The notes under the pieces were generated by a model. The model had not been told where the DNA came from. It was given only the letters and a program-made list of their open reading frames with translations, and did no database searches. From NCBI GenBank assembly GCA_964030475.1, contig CAXIPT010000001.1, positions 18,971,190 through 19,035,189 on the forward strand: a stretch of 64,000 nucleotides of DNA, given 5' to 3'. This stretch comes from Tethya wilhelma (taxonomy: Eukaryota > Porifera > Demospongiae > Tethyida > Tethyidae). Made by a program: the position numbers and the translations under genes. The stretch's first letter is position 1. Each line of letters opens with the position of its first letter. Shown one piece after another: positions 1 through 9,200 of this stretch.

Positions 1-117
1 ATTAAAAGAGTTTTAGAACAGTCCATCTTGATAGCAAGTCAATTCATTCAACTTATGAAGTAAAGGGATTACATAATATTTTAACAAATTAAACCTTTCT
101 ACCCTATGTATAGTGCT

Positions 118-2400
118 ATGGCTCAGCAACAAGATCAAGACATGCCCACAGTTATTGGCTTTAAATCAATTCAACTCTTGAAGGATCAAACTCTTGGTAT
201 TGGATCGTATGGCTCTGTTTGCAAGGCTCTGTGTGATGATCTACTCTGTGCTGCTAAGATCATTCACCCAACTCTTTTTGATCCAATTGCACACCAACAA
301 ATTGATCGTCAAAGAGAACACAGACTACCCATTCAACGTTTCATGAAAGAGTGTGAGTTCATGAGTGCAATAAGGCATCCCAATATCGTACAGTTCCTGG
401 GCACACATCAAGATCCTCAATCTGGCCTGCCAGTTCTACTAATGGAGCTCATGGACGATAACTTGACCCAGTTCTTGGAGAGCTCACAGGATGCACTCCC
501 CTACCACATTCAAGTCAACTTTAGCCATGACATCACCATGGCCATTTCTTACCTCCATTTGAATGGAATCACTCACAGGGATCTCTCTAGTAACAATGTG
601 TTACTGCGTGGAAATGTGATAACCAAAGTAACAGACTTTGGAATGGCAAAGCTTGGTGACATAAACCCTCAAGCTACTCGTGTGTCTATGACAATGTGTC
701 CAGGTACAGATGCCTACATGCCTCCTGAGGCTGTGAAAGATCCACCTGTCTACACAGAAAAGATTGATTGCTTTGCAATTGGAGCACTCATCATCCAGAT
801 CTTGACCAGGTGCTTCCCTAAACCAGGAGATAGACTCAAGACAGTACACACAACCGATCCTCGATTCCCAACAATTGAAGCACGAGTTCCCGAAATAGAA
901 CGACGCCAAAATCACATAAGTCAAGTTGATCCCAACCACCCTCTCCTACCAATTGCACTTGACTGTTTCAAGGATAGTGATGTTGAACGTCCTTCAGCTC
1001 AAGAGCTGTGTCATAGAGTAGCAGCTCTGAAAGAAACACCTCAGTTCACAGAAAGTGTTAGGAAAGCTCAAGAAAGACCAACATCAGCTAAAACTGAGAA
1101 AGAAGAAGAACTACAAGTTCAAGTCAAAGATGACGTCATTAAGCAAAAAAATCAGCGAATTCGAAGACTTCAAGATATCATTGAGTCACACAACAACCAA
1201 TTACAGCAAAACGTTGACATCATACGAGACAAAGACCAGACAATTATGGCCATTCAACAAGAATGCCGACAGCTAAGAGGGACTATCTATGACCAAAAGA
1301 GATACCTGCAGCAGGTCACTCAGCGACTTGAATCTAGCCAACAAGCGACGGTTCAATTTCAGACACGAATCCATGAACTAGAATCAGAACAACATCCAAA
1401 GAAAAAATCAGTAGGCCTCAGAGACCCCACACAGACTCGTTACTCTGACACCAGCATTAAAAAAGCCCCAGCTACCATGAAGAGCTTCACACTGAGGTGG
1501 AGAGAGGGCAAGAAAGCACCATGTAAGATAAGTAGAGTGTCTAATGCTGTTGTTGATGTTGAGATGGTGTACTTTGGTGATAGTCGACATTGCTACAACT
1601 CAAGAAACGAGACCTGGGAACAACTTCCACACTGCCCTAATCCACACTATTCTTTAGTAGTCATTAGGAATTCATTAACTACCATTGGTGGGTACAACAG
1701 TGGTAAGCCAACTAATCAGCTCCTCAGCCTCACTGGAGAAGGTAGGAGTAAGAGCTGGAGAGAAATGTTCCCACCAATGCCCACCAAGAGAGCGGACACA
1801 ATAGCAGTGACCACTGGACAGGCTCTGATAGTTGCTGGAGGTCAAGGAACAAGGATATTGAGAACAGTGGAAATCATGGACATCAATACAACCGAATGGT
1901 CGTCTGCTACAGACCTTCCTGACCCACATCGCTACGCATCAGTAACCATCTGTCGTGAACGTGTCTACATTGGAGGAGGAATGGATGGGAGCATGAGAGC
2001 TACTAAGTCAGTCTACACCTGCACCCTGGCTGACCTCTTCCTGTCTTGTCAGCCAAGATCACTAGGAGAACGTTTAGCTCAATCTCTATCACTAACCAGT
2101 GCACCAAGGCCTACCGTATGGAGAAAAATTGCTGATCTCCCAGTTGTACATTCCACCTGTGTCGCACTTAACGATCAACTGCTAGCTATCGGTGGCAGTG
2201 ATTCCAAATACAAACAATTTGTTTCAGATGTTAGTATCTACTGTCCCATTTCCAACACATGGAAGGTCATCAGCAAGATGAACACTGGTCGTAATCTGTG
2301 TTTTGCTGCTGTTCTCCCCACCAATAAAGTTATGGTGGTGGGCGGCTACAGTAGTGGGGACAGTCAAACTGACTCAGTAGAAATAACAACTGATATCTAA
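118..2400 (+). CDS. TKL-like protein kinase with coiled coil and kelch repeats (copy K1)
   Basis: Single coding exon, 760 aa from the ATG at 118. An in-frame ATG at 106 exists, but the MAQQQ start is shared by all three copies and a TAG acceptor-like site lies just before it, suggesting an upstream 5'UTR intron. Seen: Gly loop GIGSYGSV near residue 27, Lys in AAKII near 47, HRDLSSNN near 153, DFG near 173 and PPE in place of APE near 203, so the kinase looks catalytically intact. A Gln/Glu-rich coiled coil (about 320-420) follows, then kelch-type repeats with GG pairs (IGGY, VAGG, IGGG, IGGS, VVGGY) to the C-terminus. The HRDLSSNN loop is closer to tyrosine-kinase-like than to classical tyrosine kinases. 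The role is probably cytosolic signalling with the kelch propeller as the docking part; this is inference. K3 is a close full-length paralogue. Confidence 0.85.
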   Translation: MAQQQDQDMPTVIGFKSIQLLKDQTLGIGSYGSVCKALCDDLLCAAKIIHPTLFDPIAHQQIDRQREHRLPIQRFMKECEFMSAIRHPNIVQFLGTHQDPQSGLPVLLMELMDDNLTQFLESSQDALPYHIQVNFSHDITMAISYLHLNGITHRDLSSNNVLLRGNVITKVTDFGMAKLGDINPQATRVSMTMCPGTDAYMPPEAVKDPPVYTEKIDCFAIGALIIQILTRCFPKPGDRLKTVHTTDPRFPTIEARVPEIERRQNHISQVDPNHPLLPIALDCFKDSDVERPSAQELCHRVAALKETPQFTESVRKAQERPTSAKTEKEEELQVQVKDDVIKQKNQRIRRLQDIIESHNNQLQQNVDIIRDKDQTIMAIQQECRQLRGTIYDQKRYLQQVTQRLESSQQATVQFQTRIHELESEQHPKKKSVGLRDPTQTRYSDTSIKKAPATMKSFTLRWREGKKAPCKISRVSNAVVDVEMVYFGDSRHCYNSRNETWEQLPHCPNPHYSLVVIRNSLTTIGGYNSGKPTNQLLSLTGEGRSKSWREMFPPMPTKRADTIAVTTGQALIVAGGQGTRILRTVEIMDINTTEWSSATDLPDPHRYASVTICRERVYIGGGMDGSMRATKSVYTCTLADLFLSCQPRSLGERLAQSLSLTSAPRPTVWRKIADLPVVHSTCVALNDQLLAIGGSDSKYKQFVSDVSIYCPISNTWKVISKMNTGRNLCFAAVLPTNKVMVVGGYSSGDSQTDSVEITTDI

Positions 2401-2645
2401 TTCCAATTAATATGTACATTCGTAACAAACAGTTTACAGTATTAATTTTATAGTTCCTTTAAATAACAGTTACTATCGAGGTTTTTTTTTACTAGCTGAT
2501 TGCAAAGAAGTCGGTAGAAGTTCTCCATATGTGTGTATACATGGATGTGTATTGACAATTCAAACTGCTAAATGTACTATATCAATAGTTTATTGTTGGT
2601 AAATAATACCGGTTACTACCCTACAACAATACTAACCCCACATAC

Positions 2646-2803
2646 CTGTAGAAGAGTCTTCCACTCGTTGTTGAGGTTTATTCCTAATGGTGGTGTCTGT
2701 CTCCAAGGTCCTCTCCTTGTTCTTCTCCTGCTGATCCAGGTCCCTAAGTCTCTCCTCCTCTAGTCTCTTCATCTCCTGTTTCCACTGCTCCTGGAAGATG
2801 TGG
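2646..2803 (-). pseudogene. Relic copy of an EH-gene coiled-coil exon, downstream of K1
   Basis: On the minus strand this matches the functional exon at 11974-12127 ([18 protein letters not shown] against [18 protein letters not shown]). It is 158 nt instead of 154 and shifts frame after TDTTIRN, so it cannot be used in the host reading frame. The acceptor- and donor-like flanks (CAG before, GTATG after) are retained. No neighbouring host exon is intact, so it is a duplicated fragment carried along with the kinase gene. Confidence 0.75.
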
Positions 2804-2819
2804 CTGCAGCACAAACACA

Positions 2820-3015
2820 CATCAAACTGTTGTTGCATATAATATATGCATAGTTGGTATCATCTGTTGCTAAGAGATGCTTGTAAAATTAATGTAGAAA
2901 GAATCACCACTAACAAACACTACAAACACTACCTATCACTCCAGGATAAGAGTATAAGATTTCAGTGTAGCAGCACTATACATGCCACTCATCTTTGATC
3001 CTCTAGCATCAGGGA
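2820..3015 (-). repeat. Segmental duplicate of host-gene intron and exon edge (matches 7437-7625)
   Basis: The sequence from the CATCAAACTGTTGTTGCATA block to the TTTGATCCTC.AGCATCA block follows 7437-7625 with small indels. There it covers the intron and the 3' edge of the exon ending in LEDQR. Here the exon is cut off after a few codons. It shows that the duplication unit included more of the EH gene than the single relic exon. The rest of 3016-3390 holds AT-rich DNA with no recognisable gene. Confidence 0.6.
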
Positions 3016-3389
3016 AAAGAAGAGGACACATAGTAACACAGTCCATTGTGACATTTGTGTACAACATCAAATACATGCATACTAAATATTTTATCTAATG
3101 TCAATAATAAAAGCACTGTTTTGTTACTAAAACTAGCAGTGCTAACATTAATGTATAATGATATTAATTTTGCAAACTTTTTTGGTTGACAAAATTTATT
3201 ATTGCAAAGTGCAAATTTTCACGATAATTATAATTAAATCATGATTAGAAAACAACAACAAACAACTCAACTAATGTGCTTGTAGCAGGGAAATGACAGC
3301 TGTTACTAGATCACATACTGGTATTTTTAACAACTTTCAGTTCAAAATAATTATATGCCCTTATTCAAAACAGTGCATGGAAGTCATGC

Positions 3390-3508
3390 ACTTTGAAAGA
3401 GTTTTTAAAGAGTCCATCCTGATAGCAAGTCAATTCATTCAACTTACAAAGCAAATTAAGGATAACATAATATTTTAACAAGTTAAACCTTTCTACCCTA
3501 CAGGCTAT
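3390..3508 (+). promoter_or_regulatory. Conserved upstream block of K2, shared with K1
   Basis: The block from GAGTTTTTAAAGAGTCCATC to the ATG closely matches 8-117 upstream of K1, including the TTAAACCTTTCTACCCTA stretch and a TACAG acceptor-like site just before the start codon. It is duplicated promoter/5'UTR sequence. Function is inferred only from position and conservation. Confidence 0.5.
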
Positions 3509-4795
3509 ATGGCTCAGCAACAACATCAAGACATACCCACAATTGGGTTTAAATCAATTCAACTCCTGAAGGATCAAACTCTTGGTATTGGATCGTATGG
3601 CTCTGTTTGCAAGACTCTGTGTGACGATCTACTTTGTGCTGCTAAGATCATTCATCAGACACTTTTTGATCCAATTGCACACCAAAAAATTGATCGTCGA
3701 AGAGAACATAGGCTACCCATTCAACGTTTCATGCAGGAGTGTGAGTTCATGAGTGCAATAAGGCATCCCAATATCGTACAGTTTCTGGGCACACACCAAG
3801 ATCCTCAAACTGGCCTGCCAGTTCTACTAATGGAGCTCATGGACGATAGCTTGACCCACTTCTTGGAGAGCTCACAGGATGCAGTCCCCTACCACATCCA
3901 GGTCAACTTCTGTCATGACATCACCATGGCCATTTCTTACCTCCATTTAAATGGAATCACCCACAGGGATCTTTCCAGTAACAATGTGTTACTGCATGGA
4001 AATGTGATAGCCAAAGTAACAGACTTTGGAATGGCAAAGCTTGGTGACATAAACTCCCAAGCTACTCGTGGGTCCTATACAATGTGTCCAGGCATGCTTG
4101 TCTACATGCCTCCTGAGGCTGTGAAAGATACACCTGAATACACAGTGAAGATTGACTGCTTTTCAATTGGAACACTCATCATCCAGATCTTGACCAGGTG
4201 CTTCCCTTCTCCAGGAGATCAACACAAGACCATACAAATAGACCACCCTCAGTTCCCTGGTGGTACAGTTGATGTACGAGCTTCAGAAATTGAACGACGA
4301 CAAAATCACATAAGTCAAGTTGATCCCAACCACCCTCTCCTACCAATTGCACTCGACTGTCTTAAAGACAGTGATGTTGAACGTCCTTCAGCTCAGGAGC
4401 TGTGTCATAGAGTAGCAGCTCTGAAAGAAACACCTTGGTATGCAGATAGTTTGAGACAACACAATACTGAAATATTTAAAATTCAAGACATTAAACGAGA
4501 GCTAAATGACATTATACAAAACCAAAAAGAGACTACAGCACCTCTTCAGCAGGAATGCCATCAGCTGAAAAATGAAGCAACTCAAACATACCATGCACAG
4601 ATGAGAGATGAAGCAACTCAAACACACCAACAGCTTAGAGATGAAGCAACTCAAACACACCAACAGATGAGAGATGAAGCAACTCAAATACACCAACAGA
4701 TGAGAGATGAAGCAACTCAAACACACCAACAGCTGAAACCACAACTAAGCCTTCCCGATCCCCACAGACTCCTCTCAGGGAGAGCCTCACGCTGA
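3509..4795 (+). CDS. Truncated kinase paralogue without kelch repeats (copy K2)
   Basis: 428 aa. The kinase domain is intact by motif: [28 protein letters not shown]. The coiled coil is replaced by five in-frame copies of an 11-residue unit (type EATQTHQQMRD), encoded by a 33-bp tandem repeat at about 4570-4735. After it the frame slips relative to K3. The motif that reads [17 protein letters not shown] in K3 is found here in another frame, and the ORF ends at 4795. The tail of the kelch region (VEIATVV-stop in K3) survives as DNA near 4990-5015, so about 0.8 kb of kelch coding sequence has been deleted. It may still make a kinase-only protein, or be a decaying gene. Confidence 0.75.
   Translation: MAQQQHQDIPTIGFKSIQLLKDQTLGIGSYGSVCKTLCDDLLCAAKIIHQTLFDPIAHQKIDRRREHRLPIQRFMQECEFMSAIRHPNIVQFLGTHQDPQTGLPVLLMELMDDSLTHFLESSQDAVPYHIQVNFCHDITMAISYLHLNGITHRDLSSNNVLLHGNVIAKVTDFGMAKLGDINSQATRGSYTMCPGMLVYMPPEAVKDTPEYTVKIDCFSIGTLIIQILTRCFPSPGDQHKTIQIDHPQFPGGTVDVRASEIERRQNHISQVDPNHPLLPIALDCLKDSDVERPSAQELCHRVAALKETPWYADSLRQHNTEIFKIQDIKRELNDIIQNQKETTAPLQQECHQLKNEATQTYHAQMRDEATQTHQQLRDEATQTHQQMRDEATQIHQQMRDEATQTHQQLKPQLSLPDPHRLLSGRASR
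4570..4735 (+). repeat. 33-bp tandem repeat inside K2 coding region, five units
   Basis: Unit GATGAAGCAACTCAAACACA plus CCAACAGATGAGA, with few substitutions between units. It keeps frame and encodes an 11-residue heptad-like (hendecad) coiled-coil period. Absent from K1 and K3. Confidence 0.85.
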
Positions 4796-5040
4796 GGTCG
4801 AGAGAGGGCAAGAATCGCTCCATGGAACAATTTACCTGACTCAGTTGTGTCTTCTGATACTATTTCTGCATGCCTTTATAAGTTTACTTTTGTGCCATCT
4901 TCAGGAGACATCTGAACTAGAATAGTGTTTTTAATTCCTTAGACACATACATGTTTTACATTAGGCATTTTGTTGTGCTACTCCTGATTTGGTGGAAATT
5001 GCAACTGTTGTCTAACTATTAATTTTATGCTCATAAATAG
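4796..5040 (+). pseudogene. Remnant of the deleted K2 kelch region
   Basis: The beginning (GAGAGAGGGCAAGAA) matches the start of the K1/K3 kelch part. The end (GTGGAAATTGCAACTGTTGT, then a stop) matches the last codons of K3. The roughly 0.8 kb between is missing. No open frame remains. Confidence 0.7.
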
Positions 5041-5395
5041 TTTTGTATCAAAAAGGTTTGATAATAAATACGTATCATTTTATTCACTATTATTATAGAT
5101 TTAACTTAAAACTATCCAAAAAGTCTAGGGAGCCATTTACAGCAAAAACGTGTATAACTAATACGTACTGTATAGTTGGAAATTTTTGCAGGTCCAAATT
5201 TTCACAGTATTGGTCATTTCAGCAAGAAGTCAAATTTTCACTATATAAATTTTCACGGAACGTTGATCATGGCAAACTGTTTGTATTCATGATTCACAGT
5301 ATACACCATGGACTACTGCTCAATAACAGCGACATACTTTATTGCTAATCGACTCTTAATGATCCTATAATAACAACAATACTAACCCCACATAC

Positions 5396-5550
5396 CTCTA
5401 GAAGTATCTTCCATTCGTTGTCGAGGTTCCTGATCATGATGGTGGTGTCAGTCAAGGGTCCTCTCCTTGTCCTTCTGCTGCTCCAGGTCCCTGAGTCTCT
5501 CCTCCTCTAGTCTCTTCATCTTCTGTTCCCACTGCTCCTGGAGGATGTGG
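5396..5550 (-). pseudogene. Relic copy of an EH-gene coiled-coil exon, downstream of K2
   Basis: The minus strand reads [19 protein letters not shown] and so on, like the real exon at 11974-12127. It carries indels and an early stop just after KERTLD. Splice-like flanks persist. It sits about 0.6 kb downstream of K2, as relic 1 does behind K1 and the real exon does behind K3, so each kinase copy carried this exon with it. Confidence 0.75.
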
Positions 5551-5937
5551 CTGCAGCACAGGCGCACACACACACACACACACATGCACACACACACACA
5601 CACACAAACAACCCTGTGGGTGTTGGTCAGTACGATCTTCATCGATGGCAGAACTCCCAACACATCATGATCAACACCAACTCCAGCAACTTTCAGATGT
5701 ACGTTGAAAATAGTTTGATTCAGAAAATTAATTAATTAATTAATTAATGTCAAAAAAACATTTTAACTGTATATACTCAACACAACTTTATAATAGAGAA
5801 CACACTTACATAACAGTAATATTATTTAAAAAGATCGTAACAATAATTATTATTGGAAGCATGTATGATTATAATGATAGATGCAGCAGTTGTATATTTA
5901 CCACACACAATGGTATAATATTTACACACTATTGTAT

Positions 5938-5968
<31 letters not shown>

Positions 5969-6224
5969 TACAGACATACATGAAACAGAAAGGATAAAAA
6001 TTTTGACGAAAACCTGCTAATATTTAGAATAGAATTAACATTATATTGTGTGAAGTATAGAGTGGATAACTTATGTGAAAGAAGAAAAAAAAACACAAGC
6101 TAGCTTCGCAAATTTCACTTAAAAAGAAAAAAGTTAAACAACAAACAAAAAAAGAAAACATTACGAAACGACATCATCACAAATAGCAGGGGGGCAGCGG
6201 TGAGTTGCTATTAATAACTAACTA

Positions 6225-9200
6225 TCATTGGAGGGACTTCCTGTTCTCTTGCTTCGATTGAGTGATCTCTGCTCTCGTACCATTCGACATTCTCCTCAAC
6301 ATTCTCTGCTCCTCTCTCTCCAGCGCCTGCAGTTTGGAGGTATAGGACTACCCATAGTGGGAGGGGCAGGGGGCGGGGTTAGAATCAAAGAGTGTCAGAT
6401 AATGAGTCAGTATCGTAAGTAAGTAGGTTAGGTTAGTCAGTAACAGTAAGTTAAGTGTTATAGTTAAGGTTAGTAGTAAAATGGTTAACTTCAGTAGCTA
6501 GTGAAGGTTTATAGTTAAGTAGTTAGTAAGCCAGTGTATTTATTGTACATGTGTGTGATATATTGTACAGTTGAGTTAACTGTTTGTTACTCAGTCCCAT
6601 GTACGTTCAAAGTACAGTAAAGTAGTACTGTGATATGCGAGTGTGTGAGTGTGTCTATGTACAGTGCTTTGTGGTAGTATATAACTTTAGCATTAAGTCA
6701 AACTGTTCGAGAGCGTATTGTAAAGGTAGGATGGAAGAAGAGACACCCCCTCAAAGAGAGAGCTTGCACACACTAACTTACAGATTTATTCATCGACAGT
6801 ACGGTTGCCTTAGAGTCTTGTCTCCCTGACAGCTTCCCCCCACTCCTTGCCTTCACTGTCTCCTCAAAGCGGGCGGCCAGAGCAGAGCGGGCCTTGGGAG
6901 TGCTCATTTCCTCCTCCCACTGTCTCAACGCCGCCCTCATCTGTTTGCCCTTCTCCACTCGGGCCTTGCTCTCTTCAACGTTCTTGCGACTCAGCTCCTC
7001 CTTGTTCTTGGCGGCCAGCTCCTCTGATTCCAGACGAGCAGCTTCTACCTCCTTGCTGCGATACTGGTAGGCCCTGTAGAGGGGGTCAAAGGTCAATGGA
7101 GATATGATTAATGTACTGACAATGTGCTAAAGGCACATTCACTGAGAAAAATTAATGCCAACAGATTGGGAAATTTTTGCCAACTGATTGGGTAAAGATC
7201 GCCATACATTTTAAATTTTTTGCGTGTTTAATTTTGCCACTCCTGCATGTGACGAAAAAAAAAAATATAACAGCAAAAATTTCCCGATCTACGGTACATG
7301 TATAATGTGCATTCTTTGGATGGAGAGGACGAGCAATAATCATGGCATTAAATTGGTTGTAGTACGCAACTTCAAGCTTAAAGAAAGGTGTCGTTATCAT
7401 GAGATTGAGTTTATGGTTAGTATTGCCATAGGTACACATCAAACTGTTGTTGCATATAATATTATATACATAGGGATGTAGTATGATCCGTTGCTAAGAG
7501 ATGCTTGTAAGCACAAATGTAGAAAGAATCACCGCTAACACCTCATCACTCCAGTAAAAGTGTAAGATTTCAGTGAAGCAGTACTCTCGGCCCCACTCAC
7601 CTTTGATCCTCCAGCATCATCTTTCGTATCTTCTCTTTCTGTTCTTCTTCTTGTCTTTTTCTCTTCTCCTCTCTCTCAGCGGCCACCTTGATGTAGCGCT
7701 CCTTGCGACGATGATACTCCTGCAGCTGAGCTGGGGTCATACCCTTGGTCTTCTCCGCCTCCATCCACTTGATCCACTCCTCCACTGTCATTTCTGAGAG
7801 GGAGGGAGAGATTTAGAGTAACTACAGAGCATTAGTTTTCTGGCTACATTGTTACAGGTTTTGTAAACCACATTATTTTAAGTTTAGTGCATATATTGTG
7901 AAGGAGGAGCCTAGGAACAAGGCTATATATGGTGTACTGTGTACCGTAAACTGTGCACTGCATACTATATACTGCATACTGTATACTGTATACTGTATAC
8001 TGTATACTGTATACTGTATACTGTATACTGTATACGTGAACTGTATACTGTATACAGTATACCGTATACCGTATACTGTATACCGTATACGTGAACTGTA
8101 TACTGTATACTATAATTTATACTGTATACTGTGTACTGTATACTGTATACTGTATACTGTATACTGTATACTGTATACTGTATACTGTATACTGTATACT
8201 GTATACTGTATACTGTATACTGTATACTGTATATTGTGTACCATGAACTGTGCACTGTATATACTGTGTACTGAGCACACACACACACAGTGGTACTAGT
8301 TAACTGCTCACCCTCGGACTGAGGTCCCTCCTGAGCCAGTCTCTCTAATCTTTCTTTCTCTCTTCTCTCCTTCTCCTCCTTCTCCCTCTGGAGACGAAGC
8401 TCCTTCTCTATCTGAGCCTCCTTCACGGCCTTTGCCTCATGCTAGTAGGGGGGAGACGTAACAGTAACACTGAGCATGAGACACTTAATCATTCGAACTA
8501 TATTTGTTTGTGGACACCAAAAATAATACACACTGAAATGGTATAGAAGGTGCAAATGTGTTTTTGAAATTTTTACAAGGTCCAAATCTTAGCATTTTTG
8601 CAGCTACAATCAGACAACAAAAGCATTCGAACTTCCATTTATTAATAGGCTACCTTCTATATGAAAATACAACATTATTGTGGGATAATATACAGCACAA
8701 TTAAGTCTATGCTCAATTACTTAGATTACTCAACCTTAAAACTATTTTGCACTGATATTTTTAGCAACATAATTATAGCATACCCATATTTGTAAGAATT
8801 TTAGCACCATGGCAAGACTGAAGATTATCAGATAATTTTGGTCTGTTGAGCATATATAATATTATAGCTCTTAATTCCAAGTGACAAGTCATATGAGATT
8901 CTCACAAAACTAAAGGATCACTCATGTCTTAGTCTCCACAATTGCTGTTGTGTACTCTACAGGCTATGGCTCAACAACAACATCGGGACACGCCCAAAAT
9001 TGGCTTTAGATCAATTCAACTTCAGATGAATCAAACTCTTGGTATTGGATCGTATGGCTCTGTTTGCAAGGCTCTGTGTGATGATCTGCTATGTGCTGCT
9101 AAGATCATTCACCCAACTCTTTTCAATCCAATTGCACACCAACAAATTGATCGTCAAAGAGAACACAGACTACCCATTCAACGTTTCATGCAGGAGTGTG

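Noticed and set aside
601..939. Antisense ORFs over the kinase domains (also 9446-9784)
   Set aside because: Mirror frames of a well-supported coding exon. Similar in K1 and K3 only because the sense strands are paralogous.
4570..4735. CRISPR-like repeat array
   Set aside because: Units are contiguous with no spacers and lie in a coding frame of a eukaryotic gene.
4502..4823. Minus-strand Cys/Leu repeat ORFs over the K2 repeat
   Set aside because: Antisense of the 33-bp tandem repeat. The + frame continues the kinase reading frame.
7898..8426. Tyr/Cys-rich ORFs on both strands over 7.9-8.4 kb
   Set aside because: They translate the TATACTG minisatellite. Only 8312-8441 on the minus strand is a real exon.
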